This document shows positions 46,769 through 55,510 of a stretch of DNA of 64,000 nucleotides, piece after piece (the stretch's first letter is position 1; every line of letters begins with the position of its first letter). Source of the stretch: Oscillospiraceae bacterium NTUH-002-81. Lineage in GTDB: Bacteria; Bacillota; Clostridia; Lachnospirales; Lachnospiraceae. The position numbers were made by a program, and so were the translations under genes. The stretch spans positions 3,356,001 through 3,420,000 of the forward strand of contig CP136052.1 of assembly GCA_032620915.1 (NCBI GenBank), given 5' to 3'. The notes beneath the pieces were generated by a model. It did not search any database, had not been told where the DNA came from, and saw only the letters and a program-made list of their open reading frames with translations.

Positions 46769-46821
46769 CTGTGCGTTCCTCCTCAACTAAAATAGAATAT
46801 GGGATTCTGTAATACAGGATT

Positions 46822-47115
46822 AAAAAAGGCTCCCGTCCCGTAAAAGGACGAAAACCTGTGCAATCGTTATACCACCTGTTACCTGCATACCATCATATGC
46901 GCTTCTGATAACGGGGAATACCGTCAGAACCTACTGTACCGCGGCATCCGCGCTCCCGGGCACCTGCAATCTGGCAGTGCCGCATGGATCCTTTCGGACA
47001 CCATTCCTGTATTTCGGCCTGAAACTCCGGAGTGATTTTCAAAAAAGACTTACTGGTACCGACTTCCACCGTGCGTCGGCTCTCTGAAACGTTCAGTCAG
47101 CTTCTACTCTCTCCA
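46822..47115 (-). promoter_or_regulatory. T-box leader, specifier probably AUC (isoleucine)
   Basis: On the minus strand stem I shows GAGAGAGTAG (AGUA loop), CAGAGAGCC and GGTGGAAGTCGG. The 3' side of the specifier loop reads GAAAATCACTCC, giving ATC-A at 47034-47036 (isoleucine codon plus the conserved A). A stem III-like hairpin (TTCTGACGG...CCGTTATCAGAA) follows, then the T-box AGGTGGTATAACG, whose TGGT fits a tRNA with discriminator A, as tRNA-Ile has. AGG/CCT and ACG/CGT form the antiterminator; CGTCC-TTTTAC-GGGACG with TTTTTT (46822-46827) is the terminator. Uncharged tRNA-Ile should switch the oxidoreductase operon on. Confidence 0.85.
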
Positions 47116-47146
47116 TCTTCATTGTTCTCATCTGAAATTAAAACCT

Positions 47147-47175
47147 ATGATAATCAAAAAAGCAGTATCTGTCAA
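47147..47175 (-). promoter_or_regulatory. Promoter of the T-box/oxidoreductase operon
   Basis: Minus strand TTGACA (47170-47175), 17-base spacer, TATCAT (47147-47152), about 30 bases before the T-box stem I. Confidence 0.75.
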
Positions 47176-47183
47176 GAAAAATT

Positions 47184-48083
47184 TCAGGCATGCCCGGACA
47201 CGATCCACGGTGCCGGTTCTGTCTGGAACGTATTTCTGGACGTCAGCTTGGACACCGATACCTGAATCACCTCGGTCTCTCCGATGCCGTACTGTTCAAA
47301 CAGTGCCGGAAGAGAGGCGGCACACCGGAAATCCAGCGTGTATACCACAAACTCCATATGCGGGTTCAGCCGAAGCATGCACTGGATCTCCTGCTCCATG
47401 CTGGCAGACGCCACCAAGAAGGTCAGCGTCGGCACCGGCAGATCCTTCACTGTCTCATCGGTCACATGATCAATGATCGTAATGTTGTTCAAGCCAAACT
47501 GATGGATATTCTCCTCCATCGTCCTGCGGTCATTCTGGTTGTACTCCACCGCAATGATATTTCCCTCGCTGGCCAGAATCGCAGCCTCCACCGCGATACT
47601 CTCCCCGCTGATGATACAGACATTATCCCCGTAAGAAACGTGCATCTTATTCAGGATCACAGAACGGATCTCGCTGCCCACATAATGAATCGAGCCCTTG
47701 GAAAAGCTGCTGTTGCGCATGCCGATCTTGTATGTGCTGCGCGCATTGGGATTCAGGATCAGCATTGCCGCTGACGCGTTGATGCCCCGGTCGATCATCT
47801 CTTTTACTTTGTTGTGACAGATCGGGCCCTCCGGCTCAGATCCCACATTGTACCACACGTCACACTCACCGAGGCCCACATCCCACATCCGGTAAAAAAT
47901 ATCCGGGTGGCCTGCCTCCGTGAACACAAGCACTGCGTCATTGGATTCCACCGTCGGAATCAGATTCTTATTCCTGCGGGTGATATCCAGGATCTTCACC
48001 TTCTCCAGATCCACCTGCGTATTATCCGCGTAATATTGAAGCCATGTTAAAATATGTGTATTGCCAAACAAACGGTTATCCAT
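47184..48083 (-). CDS. CobL/CbiT-like methyltransferase-fold protein with degenerate SAM motif
   Basis: About 299 residues. ATG 48083 with AGGGG eight bases before is preferred to a GTG 18 bases upstream. The C-terminal half resembles the precorrin methylase CbiT/CobL: IRSVILNKMHVSYGD, then IISGESIAVEAAILASEGNIIAVEYN and MEENIHQFGLNNITIID. The glycine-rich SAM loop (normally DIGAGTGSVSIEAA) is reduced to CIISGESIAVEAA. The N-terminal half (AVLVFTEAGHPDIFYRMWDVGLGE) is only weakly CbiE-like. No other cobalamin gene is nearby. It may be a decayed or repurposed corrinoid methylase; function unknown. Confidence 0.6.
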   Translation of the reverse strand: MDNRLFGNTHILTWLQYYADNTQVDLEKVKILDITRRNKNLIPTVESNDAVLVFTEAGHPDIFYRMWDVGLGECDVWYNVGSEPEGPICHNKVKEMIDRGINASAAMLILNPNARSTYKIGMRNSSFSKGSIHYVGSEIRSVILNKMHVSYGDNVCIISGESIAVEAAILASEGNIIAVEYNQNDRRTMEENIHQFGLNNITIIDHVTDETVKDLPVPTLTFLVASASMEQEIQCMLRLNPHMEFVVYTLDFRCAASLPALFEQYGIGETEVIQVSVSKLTSRNTFQTEPAPWIVSGHA

Positions 48084-48157
48084 ATGGCCGCCCCTTTCCA
48101 CAAAGCGTAATCTTATGGTTATTATAATCTATTTTGGATGGGGCTGCAAGACATCAG

Positions 48158-48997
48158 TTACAGCGGGGATTTGTCCTTCTGAATCGAATCCGCAATTTCC
48201 TGTATCTTCTCCTCGCTTTCTTCCAGTGCATCCGCGATCTGCGAGATCGTCTGTCCTTTTTTCAGCTTTTTCTCCACCAGTTCAAGCATCTTTTTCTCGG
48301 CGCCCTGCTGCATTCCTTTTTCAATGCCAATTTCCAGAATGTTCATCTTCACAGCCTCCCATTCTTCTGAATCCTTTACTTCTTCCACAATATCATTCAG
48401 TTCCACGATCCGTTTATCTTTTACCAAAATATCCGGATTATTCAGCCTTGTATCTTTCATATATGATAACATACTTATCAGCTCCGGTGCGCCATTTTTG
48501 CTCTCCATATTAAAAAATATTTTCTTTGTCCCGTCATCCAGTTTTAAATCCGGTACCTCTTCACACTGCTCTGTAAACGTATATTTCGCCCGATCTCTTC
48601 CAAAAATATCTTCCTGCGTGATAAAGATGATCACGGTGGATGGCAGCATCCGATAACGAGTCTCTTTTCCGGATTTCAGGATCGGCGTGTCCAGCATTCC
48701 CTGGTAAAAACGCGAACGCTTCCGCAGATCATCCTGTCTGACATCGTTTTGCATTTCCATGTTGAACTGACGATTATCCACGGACTTCGCCCAGGCATCC
48801 AGCCGAATGGCACGCTTTCCGCTTTTATTCAACACCACCTGCTCCACCTTCACATCCTGCAGCTCAATGTCCGGCTCGTCCATAAACACACTTAACACGC
48901 AGCGATATGCCCGCGGATCTTTCATCACCGACAAAAACAAGGCGAAATCGCTTAGGTTAAACTGATAGCCCTCTAATAATTCGAAATTTTCTTCCAT
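48158..48997 (-). CDS. Rpn/PD-(D/E)XK nuclease family transposase-like protein
   Basis: A 279-residue PDDEXK_2 family protein, starting MEENFELLEGYQFNLSDFAL at ATG 48997 (GGAGG seven bases upstream). The nuclease core is IRLDAWAKSVDNRQFNMEMQ: an Asp, then the E-x-Q form of the E-x-K motif, followed by KRSRFYQGML. The C-terminal part is helical and charged (IGIEKGMQQGAEKKMLEL), as in Rpn proteins. These proteins are widespread in Clostridia, often in many copies, and linked to recombination-promoting endonuclease activity. Usually a single gene. Confidence 0.82.
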   Translation of the reverse strand: MEENFELLEGYQFNLSDFALFLSVMKDPRAYRCVLSVFMDEPDIELQDVKVEQVVLNKSGKRAIRLDAWAKSVDNRQFNMEMQNDVRQDDLRKRSRFYQGMLDTPILKSGKETRYRMLPSTVIIFITQEDIFGRDRAKYTFTEQCEEVPDLKLDDGTKKIFFNMESKNGAPELISMLSYMKDTRLNNPDILVKDKRIVELNDIVEEVKDSEEWEAVKMNILEIGIEKGMQQGAEKKMLELVEKKLKKGQTISQIADALEESEEKIQEIADSIQKDKSPL

Positions 48998-49162
48998 TCC
49001 ATATCCTCCCATGATGTTTGATCTTTTTCTTTCTTCATGAAATCTCGCGGCAGAACTGCCAGATGACTTGCAGAATTTGATTTTAATATAGAAATTAAAT
49101 GTTTTTCAGATAGGATAATTTTACAATAACAGGAAGCAATCGTACAAGGAATTCTTTTCGAC

Positions 49163-49214
49163 AAAAAACGACGGCAACAGCCGCCCGCAGGAGAGAACTC
49201 CCACAGGCGGCTGT
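49163..49214 (-). terminator. Terminator after the PH-like membrane protein
   Basis: ACAGCCGCC/GGCGGCTGT arms (49177-49214); on the minus strand T6 follows within about 15 bases. Confidence 0.6.
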
Positions 49215-49231
49215 CTTGCAGCGTTTCTATG

Positions 49232-49804
49232 TTATTTTGCAAATGCGGCGTATTTGCTGCACACATCTGCAGCGTCCTTCACGCCGTAAAATACCAGTCC
49301 GGTTATTTTGCTCGGATCTTCCTTGTCCTTGCGCACGCCCAGCACGGTATTAGCTCTGCTGGCAGAAGCCTTGGTCTTGCAGGCATCGCCGATGTAGATG
49401 ATCTCCGTTCCATCCTCCTGGATCTCGGTTCGGTAATCGGTGTTTTTGTCAATGCGCATCATATTGGCCCGCTCGTCTCCGATGACAAATGCCCGGTAAT
49501 TGGTCAGCACGTAAGTGAGATCGTTCTTGATCATCTTCGGATCAGAAAAAGAATGGGCACAGAGGCTCACCGGAACGATGCATGCCAGTACACAGGCAAA
49601 GATGAGCTGGATCGGGTCTGTCTGGGTGCGGAATGCAAAAGGCAGATAAGCCACTGCAAATACCACGATATAAATGGCGCACACGATCCACAGCACCGGC
49701 AGCTTCTGTTTATACGCACCGGACAAAACAGCAAACGGTTCACTTTTGCCTTCCCATAATACGGTTTCTCCGTCTAAAAGCTCTTCTCTAAACTTGTTTC
49801 CCAT
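49232..49804 (-). CDS. Small membrane protein, PH-like, unknown function
   Basis: A 190-residue protein starting MGNKFREELLDGETVLWEGKSEP at ATG 49804, eight bases after AAAGGAG. The opening L-x-x-GE-x-x-x-WEG resembles bacterial PH-domain membrane proteins. Two spans follow (about 34-56 and 65-85), then a soluble beta-rich part with YVLTNYRAFVIG, typical of the PH-like fold. The C-terminus (LGVRKDKEDPSKITGLVFYGVKDA) is cytoplasmic. Function is unknown. Confidence 0.65.
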   Translation of the reverse strand: MGNKFREELLDGETVLWEGKSEPFAVLSGAYKQKLPVLWIVCAIYIVVFAVAYLPFAFRTQTDPIQLIFACVLACIVPVSLCAHSFSDPKMIKNDLTYVLTNYRAFVIGDERANMMRIDKNTDYRTEIQEDGTEIIYIGDACKTKASASRANTVLGVRKDKEDPSKITGLVFYGVKDAADVCSKYAAFAK

Positions 49805-49904
49805 AAAAAGCACTCCTTTAAATAAATGTTATTGTTTTTATGGGTTTAGAATACCAAGCTTCTGATTAAAATTGTGTTAAAAACAAATACAATTCCGTAA
49901 AGAT

Positions 49905-51113
49905 TTAATAAAAAACATGGTTGCCGATGACAATGCCACTGATGTCCCCGGTGTTGCGCCGGAAGCTTAAGCAGCCGCCCACATTGGAGCTTCCGCCCAC
50001 CGCCGCCTGAGCCGCCTGCCGACAGCTGGACGTGGCACTGCCCTGAGAAAGCGCCAGGATAAACCGACCGCTGGCCACCGGGCTGAACTGGCCGCTCTGA
50101 TAAATCACGCCCATGATACTGTTGGGATAGCTGCTGCTCCGTACGCGGTTCATGACCACCGCGCCCACCGCCAGCTGTCCATCATACCCCTCCGAACCGG
50201 CCTCACAGTAAATGATCGCCGCCAGCATGTCCAGGTCACTGGCCTGCACATTGCTTGCCGCCCCGTTGTTGGTCGTCCCGGTGCTGGTGGTGGTCTGTAC
50301 ATTGCTGTTTTTGCTGGCTGCCGCTGCGGCTTTCTTCTTCTCTGCCTCGTCCTCTTCCTTCTTGGCCTTGGCAATGAGGGAATCCAGCGCATTCTGCTGG
50401 CTCTCCAGCTTTCCTTCATACTGATCCACCAGCTTCTGCGCCTGGGCGATCTCATTCGTGTATTCGTTGATCTTCGTTCCGGTGGACTGCACCAGATCGT
50501 TTACCTCCTGCTGCTTTTCCGTCACCTGGGCCTGCAGCGTCTCCAGCTCTTCCTTCTCCTGCTGGAGTCGGGCCTCGGTGGCCTCGATCTGCTCCTTGGT
50601 TTCCCGGAATTCCGTCAGCATCCGCCGGTCATAGGCCACCAGCTCCGACGCATAATCCGCCTGGTTTAAAAAGTCATTGATGCTTCCCGCCTGTAAAAAC
50701 AGGGTCAGGTAGTCCATATTTCCATTCTCATACATGAACTGGATACGTTTTTTCATATCCGCATACTGCTGCTCTTCTTTTGCCTTCGCCTCCTCCAGAT
50801 CCTGCTCCGTGATATTCAGTTCTTCCTGTTTATCTGTAAGCTGGGTCTCCAGATCATCCAACTCCGCACTCAGCTGGGCAAACTGGTTGTTCAGCTCCAG
50901 CAGATAATTCTCCAGCTTTGTTTTCGCCGCTTCCAGCTTCTTCTTCTCCGATTCCGCATCGTCCAGCTTGTCCTGCGTCTCCTGCTGCTGCTTTTTCAGG
51001 CTGTCGATCTGCTGCTGGGTCTTGGTGCTGGTGGCCTCTCCCACCATGCCTGTCTGCAAAAACAGCGCCACTGCCAGCACACACGCGGTCACAATTTTTC
51101 CCGTATCTCTCAT
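49905..51113 (-). CDS. Secreted coiled-coil cell wall hydrolase (SleB-type domain)
   Basis: About 402 residues from ATG 51113, seven bases after AAAGGA. A signal peptide (MRDTGKIVTACVLAVALFLQ) is followed by a long coiled coil (about 30-265) rich in Glu, Gln and Lys like those of PcsB and CwlO. A Ala/Asn/Thr-rich linker leads to a C-terminal SleB/Hydrolase_2 domain (about 290-402): LDMLAAIIYCEAGSEGYDGQ with the catalytic Glu, AVGAVVMNRV, and FRRNTGDISG. It should cut the glycan strand of peptidoglycan as a lytic transglycosylase or amidase. The coiled coil may regulate it, as in PcsB, via a FtsEX-type complex. Confidence 0.85.
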   Translation of the reverse strand: MRDTGKIVTACVLAVALFLQTGMVGEATSTKTQQQIDSLKKQQQETQDKLDDAESEKKKLEAAKTKLENYLLELNNQFAQLSAELDDLETQLTDKQEELNITEQDLEEAKAKEEQQYADMKKRIQFMYENGNMDYLTLFLQAGSINDFLNQADYASELVAYDRRMLTEFRETKEQIEATEARLQQEKEELETLQAQVTEKQQEVNDLVQSTGTKINEYTNEIAQAQKLVDQYEGKLESQQNALDSLIAKAKKEEDEAEKKKAAAAASKNSNVQTTTSTGTTNNGAASNVQASDLDMLAAIIYCEAGSEGYDGQLAVGAVVMNRVRSSSYPNSIMGVIYQSGQFSPVASGRFILALSQGSATSSCRQAAQAAVGGSSNVGGCLSFRRNTGDISGIVIGNHVFY

Positions 51114-51217
51114 AAATCCATCCTTTGTTGTCACTTTGGGGTCAACAGGTATATTCTCTATCATACTATATTTCCCCGTTTCCCGCCAGACTGATTTTTA
51201 TAAGGACAGACAAGTTA

Positions 51218-51276
51218 CCGTTCACACATATCATTCGAAAAATCGTATTTTCATGCTCTCCGCTGCTTTGCAGATC
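51218..51276 (+). repeat. Dispersed repeat copy C, partial
   Basis: CCGTTCACACATATCATTCG followed by ATGCTCTCCGCTGC matches the left part of copies A and B, with more differences. Its end overlaps the stop codon of the HAD gene, so the element supplies the gene's last bases. Confidence 0.65.
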
Positions 51277-51919
51277 ATAAAAGTTCCGTGAAGTTGTAAA
51301 TATAGCGATCGGCCAGCTTGCGGAGCGCCGGTTCGTCCTCCACCGTGTACCGGTCAGAAATAGCAACCACCGTGCAGCCTGCCTGTACCGCCGTCTCCAC
51401 CGCGTGCAGGGAATCCTCGAAAATGGTCAGATCTTCCACGGGCACACCGATCTTGGATGCCACCAGCGCCCAGTAACCGTCCTGACTCTTGCCGCAGCCC
51501 AGCTCTGAGCTGGTAAACAGCTGCTCCACCATGGGCCACATGCCCACCCGTGCCAGCGCATGTTCAATTGGATCCCGCTCGGAAGCCGTTGCCACAAAGA
51601 TCCTTGTTCCCTGGTCGTAAAGCTTCTTCATGTACGCTCTGGCATCCTGCTTGTCCTCGGCCTGATAATAATAGAAATCCTTCACCGTATCCTCGATCTC
51701 CCGGGTGATCTCCTCCGCCGTTTCCGGCATGTGGTACGTCTCCTTCATATAGGCGGCCGTCAGCGGCACAGTCATCACCTTTACCTTCTCCGCCAGCTCC
51801 GGGTCAGGCTCATAGCCCTTTTTTCGCAGATAAATATCTCCAATATTGATCCACACCCCCATGGAATCCAGCAGTGTTCCATCCACATCAAAAATTGCAC
51901 AGCTTATTTTTTTATCCAT
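51275..51919 (-). CDS. HAD hydrolase, beta-phosphoglucomutase/phosphatase-like
   Basis: About 214 residues from ATG 51919. Motif I is FDVDGTLLDSMGVW (nucleophile Asp11, acid/base Asp13), motif II the Thr/Ser in IFVATASERD, motif III the Lys in LGCGKSQDGYW, and motif IV FEDSLHAVETAVQAG. The helical cap after motif I is of the C1 type, as in phosphatases and phosphoglucomutases. The exact substrate cannot be assigned. The gene stands alone; its 3' end overlaps a dispersed repeat. Confidence 0.85.
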   Translation of the reverse strand: MDKKISCAIFDVDGTLLDSMGVWINIGDIYLRKKGYEPDPELAEKVKVMTVPLTAAYMKETYHMPETAEEITREIEDTVKDFYYYQAEDKQDARAYMKKLYDQGTRIFVATASERDPIEHALARVGMWPMVEQLFTSSELGCGKSQDGYWALVASKIGVPVEDLTIFEDSLHAVETAVQAGCTVVAISDRYTVEDEPALRKLADRYIYNFTELL

Positions 51920-52072
51920 TGTATCCTGATCCTCCATTTTGCGCAAAAAATCCCTCCCCGGAAAATCCCGGAGAGGGGAAGTTTTATTTTACTTCATCAT
52001 ACTGTAGTTGCCTTGTTTCGTCAAACACATTTCCTGCAAGGCACCCCACATTTATTGTCAGGATACCCTAAA

Positions 52073-52994
52073 TCATTCTCCTGCCTGCCACTCCACCGTC
52101 GTATCCTGCGCGCCCATGAGCCCGTTTTCCATGGCATAAAAGGTAATCAGCTGCTCCTTATCCGACGGATCATAAAGCTGCCGCTCCATATAGGAATTGC
52201 CGTCGCCGTCTGTCTTCTCGATCTCCACCAGAAGATAGGCCGCACCGCTTTCTGTCCGGAGCGTCTCCGGCAAGGTGCCGGGGTCGTAGGTCTCCCGGGA
52301 AAGCGCCTCGTTATTTTTATCCATCTGCACAACAGTGATGCTCACCGGCCGGTTCATCCATGCATAGGTAAGAGAAACGCTGCCGGAAGATTCCGGATCC
52401 CCCAGTCCCATCTGAAAGCTGCCGCCCTCCGCAGCGCCGCCTTCATTGGCAAATCCGTTGCCTGCCTGCACATACAGTTCTCCGTCCGCTGTCTCATACA
52501 CCGGATTCGCATAGTAGGTGCCGCTGGCATCGTTGGAAGAAACCACGTAAATCGTCCCGCTGATGCTGATCTTGGTGCCATCGTCGGTCTCTGTCACGTT
52601 TAATCGAACGTCCTGCACCGCCGGATCACAGAGACTAAACCAGCAGTCGCCGCCATCCACCAGCGGCCAGCAGGAGCTCATCATTTTTACACCGGGAATA
52701 TCTTGGAAAGAAACTTCCCAGTCGCCTGGATCGTCGCTGTCCTTCTTGTCAATGATGGCATATTTCCGCTCCCGCTCTTCCAAGGGGCGGTCATCCCCCC
52801 TCCTCAGCCGCCGGAAACACCAGATACGTATCAGTAATGAAAGCCCCCACCAGCCGGTCATCCCCGCTGGTTTTTACCGTGCTTTCTGCACTTGTCCCAC
52901 CGGCTCCCGCTGTCTGGCCACAGCCGCCAGCCAGCAGGGCGGTACAAAGGCCCACCCCAAAGGCAGCCTGTATCCACTTCCTTCGTTTTTCCAT
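52073..52994 (-). pseudogene. Lipoprotein of unknown function, one frameshift
   Basis: Two frames give one protein of about 306 residues. MEKRRKWIQAAFGVGLC to ALLAGGC is a lipoprotein signal (Cys25), followed by DRLVGAFITDTYLVFPAAEEG, then in the next frame DDRPLEERERKYAIIDKKD. The break is at C6 (52795-52800); one base fewer restores the frame. The protein is beta-rich with no recognised domain and has FYAMENGLMGAQDTTVEWQAGE at the end. The gene precedes thrH by none on this strand; it follows it by 17 bases and may be in the same transcript. Confidence 0.65.
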
Positions 52995-53010
52995 CGTCTG
53001 TCTCCGTGAA

Positions 53011-53613
53011 TTATTTCATTGCATTCTTAATTGCCGCCAGAAGATCCTCATATTTCTCATAAGCGGGCAGTTCCGGGTGATCTGCCTTGATCTTATCCGT
53101 GCTTCGGAACAGGAACCCTGCCTTGCTGGCCTGGATCATGCCCAGATCGTTGTAGGAATCGCCGCTGGCAATGGTCTCAAAGCCGATGGACTGCAGCGCT
53201 TTCACCGTGCTCAGTTTGGACTGCTCTGTCCGCATCTTGAAACCGGTGATCTCTCCATTCTCTGCCACCTCCAGGCTGTTGCAGAACAGTGTCGGCCAGC
53301 CCAGCTTCTTCATCAGCGGGGTGGCAAACTGGGTAAAGGTATCGCTGATCAAGATCACCTGGGTAAAAGAACGAAGCTCATCCAGAAATTCCTTTGCACC
53401 CGGCAGCGGATCGATCTTCTCGATGGTTGCCTGAATCTCCTTCAATCCCAGGCCATGCTCCTTCAGGATACCCAGCCGCCAGTTCATCAGCTTATTGTAA
53501 TCCGGCTCATCGCGGGTCGTCCGTTTCAACTCCGGGATACCGCTTGCCTCTGCAAAAGCAATCCAGATCTCAGGTACCAGTACGCCTTCCACATCAAGAC
53601 AGGTAATATACAT
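53011..53613 (-). CDS. thrH: Phosphoserine phosphatase / homoserine phosphotransferase
   Basis: A 200-residue HAD protein of the ThrH type. Motif I is LDVEGVLVPEIW (Asp7; Glu9 in place of the usual second Asp), the hallmark of ThrH. Further blocks are WRLGILKEHGLGLKEIQ, VILISDTFTQFATPLMKKLGWPTLFCN and SGDSYNDLGMI. ThrH dephosphorylates phosphoserine and can transfer the phosphate to homoserine, linking serine and threonine synthesis. ATG 53613 follows GGAGG. A small gene lies 44 bases upstream in the same direction. Confidence 0.9.
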   Translation of the reverse strand: MYITCLDVEGVLVPEIWIAFAEASGIPELKRTTRDEPDYNKLMNWRLGILKEHGLGLKEIQATIEKIDPLPGAKEFLDELRSFTQVILISDTFTQFATPLMKKLGWPTLFCNSLEVAENGEITGFKMRTEQSKLSTVKALQSIGFETIASGDSYNDLGMIQASKAGFLFRSTDKIKADHPELPAYEKYEDLLAAIKNAMK

Positions 53614-53656
53614 ATGTCATTCCTCCATCGCACAGTTTTTTGATGCACCCATCTTA

Positions 53657-53851
53657 TCACAGAAGGGCCGTCTCTGTCCAGACACTCCCTTCGTCGATTT
53701 CGTGTGCATACAGCCACTCATCCGCCACCAGCAGTGTTTTCTGCTCTCCTGCGGGATTTTCCAGCGTCACCAGCACCTGCAAAGGCTCACCGGCAGGGCG
53801 CTCCTCACATCCATAGTCCGCTTCCTGGATCCGTCTGACCTTCCATTCCAT
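53657..53851 (-). CDS. Small conserved-looking protein, unknown
   Basis: A 64-residue protein starting MEWKVRRIQEADYGCEERP, with a beta-strand-like pattern (LQVLVTLENPAGEQKTLLVADEWLY). It has no signal or membrane segment. A weak GGTGG site lies upstream. Position directly before thrH suggests co-transcription. Confidence 0.6.
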   Translation of the reverse strand: MEWKVRRIQEADYGCEERPAGEPLQVLVTLENPAGEQKTLLVADEWLYAHEIDEGSVWTETALL

Positions 53852-54015
53852 AGGATTCCACCTGTCCTTCCTCGTTCCTTCATCCGGCTCGTTGTATTTT
53901 CCATTTCATCACATGCACATCCCCATTTTCCGACAAACGCACAGGCTGCGCCCAGCCGCTTCTGCGATCCGGGCGCGGGGTTTTCTCCATGCAATTCTAC
54001 GGATTTTCACTCCTG

Positions 54016-55485
54016 CTATGCGTCTGACCGGGCGTAGCAGTTTTTCATCTGATTGCTCAGTTCAAACAGCACCTGATCCAGCGTGGTGGCTGCATCCTTT
54101 TTCAGCAGCTGTGCCATTTCCTCATTGGCCTGCTGCCGCAGCCGGGTCTGTGCCTTGGGATCGCTCTCCTTCGCCAGAAGATCGTCGTAGCGGTTGATGA
54201 TGGCATGCCCCTCGGACATGACCTTCTCCTGATAGCGCTCCAGATGGAAAATGGAACCCTTATAGGACGCGTCGGCCATGGCCGCGATGAGGCGGCTCAC
54301 CCAGTAAAAATTATCCGTGGAAACGTCCGCCGCCGTGTTGGATACATAGGCAGGTGTCTCCTCCACATCGGTGTAAAACGGCACCAGCACGTTGAACGCA
54401 TTGGAAGCAAAAGCGATCCACTCCACCGGATTTTCGGAACGCATCTGGATCACCGACAGGAAATCGTTCCGGTTGATGCCGATGGAACGGTAAGCGCCAC
54501 GCATAGAATCGTCTCCGTAAGCGGCATACGGGTCATAGGGTGTTCCCTGAAAATGGGCAGAAAGAGCATACTTTACGTCCTCTATCGTGATCTTTTTCTC
54601 CGGCACCATACACCAGGGCAGATCATCGGACTCCGGCGTATAATCTGCCAGCGGACCATCCCATTTTTTCGTGCGGGGGTTAAAATACCGCAGCAGGAAC
54701 CAGGCCCGGGGCGTGTTGTATACATGATCCGCATCATCGTGGCTGCCAAACGCCGCTCTGGCGTTAAACTTTCCATCCACAGACAGATCCAGGTGGTACT
54801 TTTTAATAAATTCCCCCAGGTCGGCGGAGCACATGTGTTCCTTCTGCGCCGTCAGCGCATCCTCCAGATCAAAATCCACAATGCCCTGCTGGTTAGGCAT
54901 CACCACATAGTGATCGTCCGGTACCCGCTTTGCCATCCAGTGATGACCGCCGATGGTTTCCAGCCACCAGATCTCGTCCTTATCCTGAAATGCGATGCCG
55001 TTCATCTCGTAAGTGCCATACTGTTCCAGCAGGCTGCCCAGACGCGCCACACCCTCTCTGGCGGTGTGGATATACGGAAGCACCAGATAAACGATGTCCT
55101 CCTCGCCGATGCCGCCGGGCACCTCTTCCCTGCCATCCGCGGCAGGCTGATACTCCACCAGCGGATCTGCCCCCAGCACCCGGGGATTGGAGGTGATCGT
55201 CTCCGTCGCCGTCATGCCCACATGGGCTGCGTTCACGCCGCTGGCCGCCCACACGCCCTTTCCTTCCAGCACATTGGGCATGGAGGTATAGCGCATGGGA
55301 TCCTCCGGCAGATCGATCTCCACATGAGAAATCACAGATTTATATTTTCGCGGCTGCTCCTCCGGGTGCACCACCACGAATTTCTTTGGGGTAAAATGAC
55401 CGGCGCCGGAGTCATCATTGCGGGCAATGATGGTGGAGCCGTCATAAGATGCTTTTTTGCCGACCAGTATTGTTGTACAGGGCAT
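54016..55485 (-). CDS. C69 family dipeptidase (Ntn hydrolase)
   Basis: A 489-residue C69 peptidase. The N-terminal MPCTTILVGKKAS supplies the nucleophile Cys3, exposed after loss of the first residues. RNDDSGAGHFTPKKFVVV, GVNAAHVGMTATETITSN and IGGHHWMAKRVPDDHYVV are family blocks. These Ntn hydrolases cleave dipeptides in the cytoplasm. ATG 55485 is well placed after GGAGGAG. It stands next to a convergent-free PAP2 gene on the same strand with 25 bases between. Confidence 0.88.
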   Translation of the reverse strand: MPCTTILVGKKASYDGSTIIARNDDSGAGHFTPKKFVVVHPEEQPRKYKSVISHVEIDLPEDPMRYTSMPNVLEGKGVWAASGVNAAHVGMTATETITSNPRVLGADPLVEYQPAADGREEVPGGIGEEDIVYLVLPYIHTAREGVARLGSLLEQYGTYEMNGIAFQDKDEIWWLETIGGHHWMAKRVPDDHYVVMPNQQGIVDFDLEDALTAQKEHMCSADLGEFIKKYHLDLSVDGKFNARAAFGSHDDADHVYNTPRAWFLLRYFNPRTKKWDGPLADYTPESDDLPWCMVPEKKITIEDVKYALSAHFQGTPYDPYAAYGDDSMRGAYRSIGINRNDFLSVIQMRSENPVEWIAFASNAFNVLVPFYTDVEETPAYVSNTAADVSTDNFYWVSRLIAAMADASYKGSIFHLERYQEKVMSEGHAIINRYDDLLAKESDPKAQTRLRQQANEEMAQLLKKDAATTLDQVLFELSNQMKNCYARSDA

Positions 55486-55510
55486 TTTGTTCTCCTCCTA
55501 TTTTTTTCAT

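Noticed and set aside
46859..46874. Sigma-54 promoter TGG-N10-GC in front of the oxidoreductase genes
   Set aside because: The same bases form the T-box AGGTGGTATAACG of a full T-box leader, and a TTGACA/TATCAT promoter lies upstream; the match is coincidental.
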